Source: an uncultured Verrucomicrobiota bacterium (GTDB lineage Bacteria > Verrucomicrobiota > Verrucomicrobiia > Opitutales > Opitutaceae). From it: a DNA stretch of 64,000 nt. This document shows, piece after piece, positions 31,202 through 40,464 of the stretch (its first letter is position 1; the number at the start of each line of letters is the position of its first letter). A program made the position numbers and the translations under genes. The stretch spans positions 1 through 64,000 of the forward strand of contig CAJXQX010000012.1 of the NCBI GenBank assembly GCA_913058185.1, in the 5' to 3' direction. The notes under the pieces were generated by a model. It was not told where the DNA came from. It was given only the letters and a program-made list of their open reading frames with translations, and searched no databases.

Positions 31202-31858
31202 TCAGGAGATCTCGGAGGCTGGCGCAGTCTTCAGCGCGTCGGAGAGCGCCTTGGCTTTTTGGGTGATTGTGGCGGCCGAGATTGGCGCCTTGTCCTCCGG
31301 GTCGCGCAGACAGCTGGAGACAAACATGGCGTCCGCTCCGGCTTCGCTGAAGTCGACGGCGTTAGCGGCGGTTACACCACCGACTGCGAACAGTTTGGCA
31401 TCCGGGAATTCGGCCCGCATTTCGCGAACGTGCGTAGGCCCGAAACGGTCTCCAGAGGGGTAGAGTTTTAAGGCGTCGGCTCCGACCAGCAGCGCGGCAT
31501 CCATCTCTTTCACCGAGTGCACGCCACAAATCACCGGGATTTGATACCGGCGGCAAAGCAAGATCACTTCGGGTCTCAGTGCAGGGGTGCTGATGAAGCG
31601 GGCTCCAGCGATGATACCCCGACGAGCGGTGTCGGTATCGATGACCGTGCTGAGGCCGAACTGAAAATCGGGATATTTTTGGGAGATTTGACCCAGCCAA
31701 TCAGGAATCGCGGGGCAACTCATCGGAAGCTCCCAATGGTTGATTCCGCCAGCAATCAATGCATCGGTGAGCAATGTCATCTGTTCGACATCTTGAGCGG
31801 CGAGTAAGGCGATCAACTGATCGTCACACAGGCGTTGGAGGACAGAAGCTTTGCTCAT
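31202..31858 (-). CDS. KDPG/KHG aldolase family protein
   Basis: 218 aa; DALIAGGINHWELP, ARFISTPALRPEVI, LKLYPSG, FAVGGVTAANAVDFSEAGADAMFVSS. Confidence 0.8.
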   Translation of the reverse strand: MSKASVLQRLCDDQLIALLAAQDVEQMTLLTDALIAGGINHWELPMSCPAIPDWLGQISQKYPDFQFGLSTVIDTDTARRGIIAGARFISTPALRPEVILLCRRYQIPVICGVHSVKEMDAALLVGADALKLYPSGDRFGPTHVREMRAEFPDAKLFAVGGVTAANAVDFSEAGADAMFVSSCLRDPEDKAPISAATITQKAKALSDALKTAPASEIS

Positions 31859-31946
31859 GAGAATTTAGGTTGGCTGGGCTCGAGGGATCGGGCAAGTCGG
31901 CTTTGAGGTTGGCGGTATAAGCGGTGGAGCGTAAATTTACCCCAAT

Positions 31947-32288
31947 ATGGCCAGATTCGAAATCGTCCACCTCCCCGATGTTGCGCCCGCGCCCTGTCCC
32001 TGCGGTCAAGCCCGCCGTGCATTCGTCGACTCCGACACGCCGGTAGCTTCGATCCATATCGTGGACAGCAAAAAAGACAGCGAAGCCCACTACCACAAAC
32101 ACCACACCGAAATTTATCTGATCTTAGAGGGCGAAGGGCACATCGAGCTGGATGGTGAGCTCTATCCGGTGAAGCCGATGACCACAGTCATGATCAAGCC
32201 GGGTTGTCGTCACCGTGCGGTCGGCGATCTCAAAATCGCCAACATTCCCATCCCAGCCTTCGACGAAACCGACGAGTGGTTCGATTGA
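31947..32288 (+). CDS. Cupin domain protein
   Basis: 113 aa; HYHKHHTEIYLILEGEGHIELDGELYPVKPMTTVMIKPGCRHRAVG. Confidence 0.88.
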   Translation: MARFEIVHLPDVAPAPCPCGQARRAFVDSDTPVASIHIVDSKKDSEAHYHKHHTEIYLILEGEGHIELDGELYPVKPMTTVMIKPGCRHRAVGDLKIANIPIPAFDETDEWFD

Positions 32289-32305
32289 TAGTGGATAGGG
32301 ACTTC

Positions 32306-32716
32306 TTAGCTCGGAATCACGATTACAACCACTGCATCACGGCGGCCGATAATTAGTTCGATTTTTGACCAAACTTCCGCGGCTTCCTCTGCGGTTGTGT
32401 TATTCCAAACAGAATCGATTGTTTCCGCCGATTCCCCGGAAAGATCATGCCCGATAAAGGGGTGTCCCGCTGGGTATCGTTTATGACTGATCGGCGTGTC
32501 CGGGGATTCTAATTTCCATGCCTCGATTTCGGCGTCTGCATTTGCCCAAGAAATGATTTCTCCATGGGTGATCTGGTAAAGAGAAGCTAGTTCGATCAAA
32601 GCGGTCGCTGGTTCGACCCCTTCGCGCAATATTAAATGCTCAAGTTCTACTGAAACGGTTAGGGCGCGTTTGGCCGTATCAACGGGATCGGTATCTACGA
32701 CGTTGCCATACCACAA
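32306..32716 (-). CDS. Hypothetical protein
   Basis: 136 aa ORF, no recognised domain. Confidence 0.4.
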   Translation of the reverse strand: MWYGNVVDTDPVDTAKRALTVSVELEHLILREGVEPATALIELASLYQITHGEIISWANADAEIEAWKLESPDTPISHKRYPAGHPFIGHDLSGESAETIDSVWNNTTAEEAAEVWSKIELIIGRRDAVVVIVIPS

Positions 32717-32818
32717 CCATCCTCGTCCGGATTGGTTTTTACCGGTTCCATGCCAACGGCCACTCCTGAGGACCTCCTGTTCCCTATTGATTCCCTTTAT
32801 TTCTTTTACCTATGTAAA

Positions 32819-32904
32819 TGGTGCCCAGAAAGAGACTCGAACTCTTACACCTTGCGGCACAGGCTTCTGAGACCTGCGTGTCTACCAATTCCACCACCTG
32901 GGCA
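32819..32904 (-). tRNA. tRNA-Leu (anticodon CAG), 3' CCA encoded
   Basis: RC: TGCCCAGGTGGTGGAATTGGTAGACACGCAGGTCTCAGAAGCCTGTGCCGCAAGGTGTAAGAGTTCGAGTCTCTTTCTGGGCACCA; acceptor, D, anticodon, long variable and T arms fold. Confidence 0.95.
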
Positions 32905-32971
32905 GTCGGGAAGGAAGGAGGACCAGACGGAGCGCGCCCTCGGTTGGCAAGCCCGGATTTGTGCGATGACC

Positions 32972-33253
32972 TTAAGTTTCTACGGCGATGTAGCCCACGA
33001 GGTCGGCTCTGGCCTCTGCCATGTCCGCTAGAATGCGATTGGCATGGTCGAGTAGCTTCAGTCCGGGAGTGGTCAGCTTGAGCTGGTGTCCACGTCGGTC
33101 GACTAGCCTGATTTCCAGCTCGTTTTCGAGGGACTTGATCGAATGGCTAACCGCGGATTGGGTGATGCCCATTTCTTGTGCGGCTCGAGTGAAACTCCCG
33201 GTTTGCGCCAGAGTTACGAAGGCGAGGAGCTTGCGGCTGTCTAGAATTGGCAT
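32972..33253 (-). CDS. Stand-alone LysR-type winged-helix DNA-binding protein (no effector domain)
   Basis: 93 aa; AFVTLAQTGSFTRAAQEMGITQSAVSHSIKSLENELEIRLVDRRGHQLKLTTPG; stops before the tRNA gene. Confidence 0.8.
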   Translation of the reverse strand: MPILDSRKLLAFVTLAQTGSFTRAAQEMGITQSAVSHSIKSLENELEIRLVDRRGHQLKLTTPGLKLLDHANRILADMAEARADLVGYIAVET

Positions 33254-33355
33254 GCTTCGTCCTGAGCAACTCTCGAGCCAGCGACCGGTAGGGAGCGAAT
33301 TTTGCCTCGATATCGATCATAAATATGCAAATACGAGCGATTCTTCGCCGTCCGT

Positions 33356-33997
33356 CTATGCGTAGCGCTCTTCTTTGAAGGGATCTGCGCTGTTGGAGTA
33401 TCCCCGGATCTCCCAGAACCCGAGTTTATCCTCGGTTAGAAAATGCATGGATTTGATGAATTTGGCCCCTTTCCACGCATAGAGTTTGGGAATTATCACC
33501 CGGGCGGGGCCACCGTGCTCTTGGGTTACGGGCTCTCCGTCAAAATGGGTGGCTATCAGCACGTCGTCGTCGAGACATTGGGCGAGAGGGACGTTGGTCG
33601 TATAACCGTCGTGGCTTGAGAAATAGACGTATTGAGCCACAGGGTTGGGGCGCACCCTTTCGTAGAGCTCGGTGAAGGCGACCCCACTCCAGTGGCAATC
33701 AAACTTGCTCCAGGTGGTCACACAGTGGAAATCGCTCACGTCTTCCACCTGGGGCAGGGCATTAAATTGGGTCCAATCTAGGGTCAGGGGAGTTTCCACC
33801 TCGCCGTCGATGGCAAGAGTCCATTCCGCCAACGGAATGTCTGGTTTGATGCCCAGGTCCAGCACGGGAAAGTTGGTGGTCAGCCTTTGTCCGGGCGGCA
33901 GTCGCTCGGCGGAGGCCTCCTCGAGAGGTTTCACTCCTTTGGCGACCTGCTTGCGGGCCCAGGCTTCTTTGGTAGAAATGTAACGTTCCTTGGACAT
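33356..33997 (-). CDS. Sulfite oxidase-like molybdopterin oxidoreductase
   Basis: 213 aa; VSDFHCVTTWSKFDCHWSGVAF, EHGGPARVIIPKLYAWKGAKFIKSMHF. Confidence 0.9.
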   Translation of the reverse strand: MSKERYISTKEAWARKQVAKGVKPLEEASAERLPPGQRLTTNFPVLDLGIKPDIPLAEWTLAIDGEVETPLTLDWTQFNALPQVEDVSDFHCVTTWSKFDCHWSGVAFTELYERVRPNPVAQYVYFSSHDGYTTNVPLAQCLDDDVLIATHFDGEPVTQEHGGPARVIIPKLYAWKGAKFIKSMHFLTEDKLGFWEIRGYSNSADPFKEERYA

Positions 33998-34042
33998 ACG
34001 GAGTAACGTAGATCGAGACGGGCTCGGCGCAAGTGAACGTGA

Positions 34043-34588
34043 TTAACGTCGGCCCGGGCCGAATACCACCGTTTCCACGGCGGGACGCGAGCGGTGGTAG
34101 AATCGTGCCATCATGCCTTGAAAGACGAAGGTCAACAGGGCGACGAGCGAGTAAACCAACGTCGACATGCTGCGGAAAACCGCCGGCATTTCGTCGAGGG
34201 GGAGGCCCGCCGCTTCGAATTTATCTTCCAGGTTCTCGCGGGCGAGCGGAGGCATGCTGTTGAGGAGCTCGACCGCGTCGAGGTGGGTCATCATCCATCC
34301 CGCATAGATGAATACCGTCATCATGAGGCCGAGCTGCGACCAAATCATCCAATCGATCCCGCGTGGGTCGCCGTTGCGCAATTTGTCGGCACCATGGATC
34401 TCGGCGAGTCCCCAACCAGCCGCGAGGACACCTGCCATCGTAGGAGGCAAGTTACGACTCATGGCAGCCATCAAGGCAAAGGTTCCGGCAATCGCGACGA
34501 GCAAACGCCCGTCGAAGCTGGCCACGCGAATAACCCGTTGAAAAACGTCAATTGGGAGCGGAGGAGGTTTAGCGATCTTGCCAGCCAT
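34043..34588 (-). CDS. Hypothetical membrane protein
   Basis: Re-started at MAGKIAKPPPLPIDVFQRV; several hydrophobic segments. Confidence 0.6.
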   Translation of the reverse strand: MAGKIAKPPPLPIDVFQRVIRVASFDGRLLVAIAGTFALMAAMSRNLPPTMAGVLAAGWGLAEIHGADKLRNGDPRGIDWMIWSQLGLMMTVFIYAGWMMTHLDAVELLNSMPPLARENLEDKFEAAGLPLDEMPAVFRSMSTLVYSLVALLTFVFQGMMARFYHRSRPAVETVVFGPGRR

Positions 34589-37500
34589 ATCGGGAGGAAG
34601 TTTCACTCTGGGTTTCCCTTTCGCCTTCGTGCCAGACCAAAAGCCATTTCCTTTCCGTTTGGAATTCCCGCCCGATCTACCGATCAGTGCGCGGGCGGGG
34701 GAAATCGTGGACGCCATCCAAGCGCACTCGGTTGTGGTGCTGGCTGGTGAAACGGGTTCAGGCAAAACCACTCAGATTCCCAAACTGTGTCTCGCCGCCG
34801 GCCGGGGCACGCTTGGCCGGATTGCCTGCACGCAGCCGCGTCGGGTCGCGGCGCTCTCAGTATCGCGCCGAGTAGCCGAGGAAATGGGCGTGGGTTGGGG
34901 CCGGGAGGTGGGTTGCAAGGTGCGCTTTGAGGACCGCACGTCGCGTGACACGGTGGTGAAGTTCATGACCGATGGCATGCTGCTCGCCGAGGTGCAGTCC
35001 GACCCGAAACTCCGGGAATACGATACGATCATCATCGACGAGGCTCACGAGCGCTCGCTCAACATCGACTTCCTTTTAGGCCACCTCCGCCAACTGCGGC
35101 ACGACCGACCGGATCTGCGGATCGTCATCACTTCTGCGACCATTGATACGGCAGCCTTCAGTAAAGCATTTGACGATGCGCCCGTGATTAAAGTTTCCGG
35201 CCGCACCTACGAGGTCGAAGTTATTTACAATCCGCTCGATGAATTTGGCGCCGAATCAGACGATTCGGGCGGCGAGAAAAAGCGTGAGTCGCTGCACTAC
35301 ATCGATGGGGCAATCGAAGCGACCCGGCGTATCCTCAGCACGACGAATTCCGGTGATGTGCTCGTCTTCATGCCGGCCGAGCGTGATATCCGGGAAACGA
35401 TTGACGGGCTGGGTGGCTCGGCTCGTGGGTGTGATTTGATTCCGCTTTTTGGCCGATTGTCCAACAGCGAGCAGCAACGCGTATTCGCCGCGACCGCGCG
35501 CCGTCGGGTGATCGTGGCAACCAACATTGCGGAGACCTCACTGACGCTGCCGGGCATTCGCTACGTCGTCGACACGGGGCTCGTGCGGGTGAGTCGGTAT
35601 TCGCCACAGTCTCGCACGCGACGTTTGCCGATCGAAGCGGTGGCTCAGTCCAGTGCCAATCAACGCAAGGGGCGCGCCGGTCGGGTCGCCGCCGGCGTAT
35701 GCATTCGATTGTATTCGGAGGAGGACTACGAGGAACGGCCTAAGTTTGCGCAACCGGAGATTCAGCGGGCAAATTTAGCGGATGTGATCTTGCGCATGAA
35801 GGCGTTTGGTCTCGGCGATATTGAGCGTTTCCCGTTTCTCAACATGCCCGCGAGCAAGTCGATTAAGGCGGGTTATGCGTTACTCGACGAATTGCATGCG
35901 ATCGAATCCGAAGGTTCGATTCGGCGGCTCACGGATATCGGCCAAGCATTGGCGCGCTTACCGGTGGATCCCTCGGTCGGCCGGATGATCTTGCAGGCGC
36001 GGCACGAGAAGGCGTTGCGCGAAGTGGTGATCATCGCCGCAGGCCTAAGTGTGCAAGACCCGCGGGAACGTCCACTCGAGAAGCAGGGAGCGGCCGACGC
36101 GGCCCATCGCCGATTCACCCACCGTGAATCCGATTTCCTCACCCTGCTTTCGATTTGGGAATCGCTCCACGATCAGTTTGAAAAACTCACTCAGTCCAAG
36201 ATGCGCCGATGGTGTCGGGATCATTTTATGAGTTATACGCGTCTGCGGGAGTGGCGGGATATTCATCACCAGTTGCACGACGTCTTACGGGAGCGGAAAG
36301 ACCTTGGGCACAGTTCGGTCTGGGACGGCACGACGTCGGACAAATCTATCGCCGAGGCGACCGATGACCTCGGTTTGGACGATCCGGCTTTTCGCGCCAT
36401 CCATCGATCCATCCTCGCTGGATTGCTCGGGAATATTGCGAATCGCGACGATGAAAAAGGAGGCTACAAAGCGACCCACGATCGCAAGCCCGTTATCTTT
36501 CCCGGTTCAGGACTTTTTGTGCGGGAAGAGAAAAAGAAGGGGAAGGGGACCAAAGCGGCGGCGACTCCGGCCGCAGGCAAAGCACGGTCGCCGCGTTGGT
36601 TGATGAGTGCCGAGTTTATGGAAACCTCCCGGCTTTATGCGCGAACCTGTGCGCGGCTCGATCCGCGCTGGGTGTTGGACCTCGGTGCGCATTTGCTCCA
36701 GCGGTCGTTTCGCGAGCCGTTTTGGGATGAAGAGAAGGGCCGGGTGATGGTGCGACAGCGCACGCGATTGTATGGTCTCGAGATCGAAGCGCGCGCCGTC
36801 AGTTATGGTAAGATCCAACCGGAGGAGGCGACGGACATATTTATCCGCGAAGCTTTGGTGAATGATACCATCAAATGGCCGTTTGATTTCCTTACTCACA
36901 ATCGTGAGGTGCGGACGCGCGTGGAAAACCAACTCACCCGCACTCGGGACCGTGGAGTGATGAATCTGGATCAAGCGGTGTGGCACTTCTACAGCACTCA
37001 TCTCACCGATGCGGGGCATGTGGTCTCAGCGGTGGGTGAGTTGATTGCATTGGTGAAAGAGCGGTGTCCGCATGAGCCGACATTTTTGCAGTTCGAGCCC
37101 GATGATTTGCGGCCAGTCGAAGACGCCGCCGTCGATGCGTCGGCGTTTCCCGAGTCGATCCCGTTGGCGACGATGGTATTGCCGCTTAACTATCTCTACA
37201 AACCGGGTGATGCGAATGATGGGGTCACGCTTGAGGTCGATGTTGCGCAAGCCGAGAAGCTGACGGCCGGGGAACTCGATTGGGCGGTTCCGGGTCATCT
37301 GGAAGCCAAAATCGAGCACTATCTTCGAGCGTTACCCAAAGAGTTGCGTCGTGCGGTGATGCCTTTGGCGGCCACGGCCCGGGGACTCGTGCCCGAGTTG
37401 CGAGCAATGGATCGTGCAGCAACCGAGCGCGTGGCAATCGCCGAGTCGTTGGCCTTGCGTTTGGGCGAGCGTTTTGGATTGCGAATCAGTCCCGCGATTT

Positions 37501-38654
37501 GGGACGAACGACCGGTATCGGAACACCTGCAAGTCAGAGTAAGAGTCACGGATGATGCCGATGAAGAGATCGTAGCTTCTCGATCGCTCACCGAGATTCA
37601 GGCAAAGGTGGCTGAGCACCAGCGTCATGCCAGTAAGACCATCGATCGGAATGCGCCGAAGCTTTGGCGTAAGGCCAAGGAGGAATGGGAAACCGAAGCG
37701 TTGGAGGATTGGCCTCAGCGAGATTTACCTACTGAAATTGTCATTGGGGAACACGGTGGCATGGCCATCAAAGCCTATCCCGGATTCGCCGCGACGCGGG
37801 AGGGCGTGGTCTTGCGACTGTATCGATCGTTTGAAGAAGTCACCACCACGGGTCTCCGCGGTTTGCGTGCGATGCTTGCGCATGGGATACGCCGCGACTT
37901 GGGGTGGATGGAAAAGGACCTGAAAGCCCTCAAATCAATTGGTCCATTGGCGAGTTCCTTTTATGGGATCGAAGATCTCAAGGTCGACGCGGTAAAGATG
38001 CTGACCACCTGGCTCACCAATCCGGTGCGCGTTCCGGAACGGGCGGGCGAACGGACCGAAATACAATTTCAAGCGGCGGTGAAGCAGGCTCAGGAAGAAT
38101 CGCGCAAAGCGGTCCCGGCGTTGGTGGATCGTCTGCAAGTGATCTTAGAGTTGCGGTTGAAGTTGGTGCTGCACCAGACCCCATATTCAGGGCTTAAGGA
38201 CGACGTGGATCGGATGGTTGGACCGCGCTTCTTGGCCGATACTCCCTTTGCTCAATTGGCCCATTTTGAACGTTATCTGCGGGCGAGATTGATCCGGGCG
38301 GATCGATGGAAACAGCAGCTCAAAAAGGAAGCCGAGCGGGAACGCACAATTGCGCCATTGATGACGGCTCTGAATACGGTGGAGGATGATCAGAAGCGTG
38401 AGCGCCTGCGTTGGTTGATCGAGGAATTGCGGGTGAGCTTGTGGGCCCAGACTCTCGGCACGGCCGAACCGGTATCTGTTAAAAAGTTACGTGAATTGAT
38501 CGGTGCAAATTCGGACACGATTGCGAATCCCAATCAGGCTTCGCCGGCTCCTAAGCCGCCGCCGTTGGCGGTGACGCTACTACCGGGGAAAACGAAAAAG
38601 AAACCACTCAAGAGTCTTAATGCATTGGGCGGGCTGTTCCGGCCTCCGGGGTAG
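34578..38654 (+). CDS. hrpA: ATP-dependent RNA helicase, HrpA-type
   Basis: 1358 aa; GETGSGKTTQIPKL, CTQPRRVAA, DEAHERSLNIDFLLG, TSATID, ATNIAETSLTLPGIRYVVDTG, QRKGRAGR, long HrpA C-terminus. Start codon uncertain. Confidence 0.93.
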   Translation: MPAISGGSFTLGFPFAFVPDQKPFPFRLEFPPDLPISARAGEIVDAIQAHSVVVLAGETGSGKTTQIPKLCLAAGRGTLGRIACTQPRRVAALSVSRRVAEEMGVGWGREVGCKVRFEDRTSRDTVVKFMTDGMLLAEVQSDPKLREYDTIIIDEAHERSLNIDFLLGHLRQLRHDRPDLRIVITSATIDTAAFSKAFDDAPVIKVSGRTYEVEVIYNPLDEFGAESDDSGGEKKRESLHYIDGAIEATRRILSTTNSGDVLVFMPAERDIRETIDGLGGSARGCDLIPLFGRLSNSEQQRVFAATARRRVIVATNIAETSLTLPGIRYVVDTGLVRVSRYSPQSRTRRLPIEAVAQSSANQRKGRAGRVAAGVCIRLYSEEDYEERPKFAQPEIQRANLADVILRMKAFGLGDIERFPFLNMPASKSIKAGYALLDELHAIESEGSIRRLTDIGQALARLPVDPSVGRMILQARHEKALREVVIIAAGLSVQDPRERPLEKQGAADAAHRRFTHRESDFLTLLSIWESLHDQFEKLTQSKMRRWCRDHFMSYTRLREWRDIHHQLHDVLRERKDLGHSSVWDGTTSDKSIAEATDDLGLDDPAFRAIHRSILAGLLGNIANRDDEKGGYKATHDRKPVIFPGSGLFVREEKKKGKGTKAAATPAAGKARSPRWLMSAEFMETSRLYARTCARLDPRWVLDLGAHLLQRSFREPFWDEEKGRVMVRQRTRLYGLEIEARAVSYGKIQPEEATDIFIREALVNDTIKWPFDFLTHNREVRTRVENQLTRTRDRGVMNLDQAVWHFYSTHLTDAGHVVSAVGELIALVKERCPHEPTFLQFEPDDLRPVEDAAVDASAFPESIPLATMVLPLNYLYKPGDANDGVTLEVDVAQAEKLTAGELDWAVPGHLEAKIEHYLRALPKELRRAVMPLAATARGLVPELRAMDRAATERVAIAESLALRLGERFGLRISPAIWDERPVSEHLQVRVRVTDDADEEIVASRSLTEIQAKVAEHQRHASKTIDRNAPKLWRKAKEEWETEALEDWPQRDLPTEIVIGEHGGMAIKAYPGFAATREGVVLRLYRSFEEVTTTGLRGLRAMLAHGIRRDLGWMEKDLKALKSIGPLASSFYGIEDLKVDAVKMLTTWLTNPVRVPERAGERTEIQFQAAVKQAQEESRKAVPALVDRLQVILELRLKLVLHQTPYSGLKDDVDRMVGPRFLADTPFAQLAHFERYLRARLIRADRWKQQLKKEAERERTIAPLMTALNTVEDDQKRERLRWLIEELRVSLWAQTLGTAEPVSVKKLRELIGANSDTIANPNQASPAPKPPPLAVTLLPGKTKKKPLKSLNALGGLFRPPG

Positions 38655-38730
38655 TGGAATTCTAACTAAAATTGATTCATGAAGGCCTCGAACCAGGGAA
38701 AGGGAGTTGGGGGCCTCTTAAGTCATGTCG

Positions 38731-40464
38731 CTATCCATCGGACCGGAGAGCGAGTCGATCCAGTAACGTATCCTGAAGTTGATAAAATTTATCAATGTCC
38801 TGCGGCGATCGACAGTTCTGCAGGCCAATATCGACGATCTCCAGGGCGCGGTCGAGTTGGCCCAACTCGGTGTGGAGCTGGGAGGCGCTCAAACTGATGC
38901 GAGCGACGGTGGGGAACAGGTCAATGCCTTCGCCCAATTCTTCCAAATCACTGGCGCTGGGCGTTGCGTCTGAAAGTAACCAGAGATTGCCCAGCAAAGT
39001 GTAGATGCGTGCCATCGGCGGCTGCAAACGACGAGCGAGATCGAGGATGGCGAGGATCTCACCGGTTTGATCGACTGAAAACTTGGTGCCGGGGGACAAT
39101 GCAGCATGGGCTGCCTGGTAACGACCGGCGGCTATCGCGTAGTAGACTGAAGCAGATCCGGGAATTCGGGCCGTGCCTTGTTCCAGCAGTGGCAACGCGG
39201 TCTCCAAGTTTTTGGCATTGAATTCCAAGAGACCGATCGAAAGTTGGACCCGAGCCGAATTTTCCGTTTCTTGTTGAGCCAATCGTCCGGTGTTCCGGGC
39301 GTTTTTGAGGTAGGCATCGCGTGTATCCGGAAAATGTTGATCGGCACAGATAAAGGCCAGGCGGGCCCACTCCAGCCGTCCAAACCAGATCTCTTCCGGG
39401 GTGGCGCGGCGCACTTGAAAACGAGGAGGCCGGGGCAATCGACGTGGGGCGATACGGTGGTCGTCATTTGTCGTGGTCGCCAGATAGTCGCTGAGGATGT
39501 CGCGACTGTCTGCGAAGCTGAAACCAAAGCATTCGCGGAAAAATGAATCGGAGGGTCCCCGCGCCACGGTGCCATCCACAAATTTCCAAAGTGCCTCCCG
39601 GTAGCGTCCGTCCTCGGCGAACATGGCCCAACGCACGAAAAGGGTGGATTGGCGGACCCAGGCCTCGCGGTTGGCGGCACTTTGATCGGTGGTGGGGGTT
39701 GAGATCTGACGCGACAAAGGCAACAACTGACGGGGACGATTGGGATTGCGGCGCAGGGCATCGGCTTCGCCTCCGGAGATCCAGAGCACTGGGCCGATCG
39801 TGACGTCGTCCTGGCTAAATTCACTGGGGTCATAGACGCCACTCAGGCCTTCGACGAACCAAAGCGGAAGGGCGGGCGTGCGACGCGAGAGCAGGAAACG
39901 AATTCGGTTCGTGAGGAAGGTGAATTCAATTCCCGGATTTCTGGAGAAGTTGCGCCGAACCATGGCATCAGGAGTTTGCTGTCGGGAGTAGGCGTAGACC
40001 ATGGAGGTCTCGCCGTCATCGAGGCGAATGTTGGGCATCAGCCGCATGCCAGTTTTGCATCCTGCATTCTTAACATTACCAAACAGCGCAGTCATCGTTG
40101 AGTCGCGGATGGCTGATCCGCCGGGGTCCGCGATCAATAGGTGGCGTTTGGGTTAGGCAGATCGCCAAAGAAAACGCTCCGGAATAAGCAGATTGACCAA
40201 TTGCTCCTGGCGAAGGTAAGTGGAAACAAAGTCTCGGGCCTGCTCAGAATCGACATCGGTGAGCAGTTCGAAGTCGGCCTCTGGCAGGGAGACGAAACGC
40301 CAGGTGCGCGCTCTTCTGTCATCATGATCCACGACAAACGGAGGGAGTGATACCACCGGTCCTTCGGTGGGCGGCGGAGGCTCGGGCTGGGCGAGAGCCG
40401 GACGTATGCCCACGGCTGTCAACAGGACAAGGATGGGCCAACGAAGATGGCGTGGTGGTCTCAT
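38731..40464 (-). pseudogene. Secreted TPR-like/peptidase-MA-like protein of unknown function, interrupted by one in-frame TAA
   Basis: ORFs 40153..40464 and 38731..40137 are in the same frame (difference 327). ..LWRSA*PKRHLLIADPGGSAIRDS..; TAA at 40153-40155; N-terminal part carries the signal peptide. Confidence 0.7.

Noticed and set aside
34094-34750. 218-aa plus-strand ORF opposite the membrane protein and hrpA start
   Set aside because: Charged, non-domain-like translation; the minus strand gives a plausible membrane protein.
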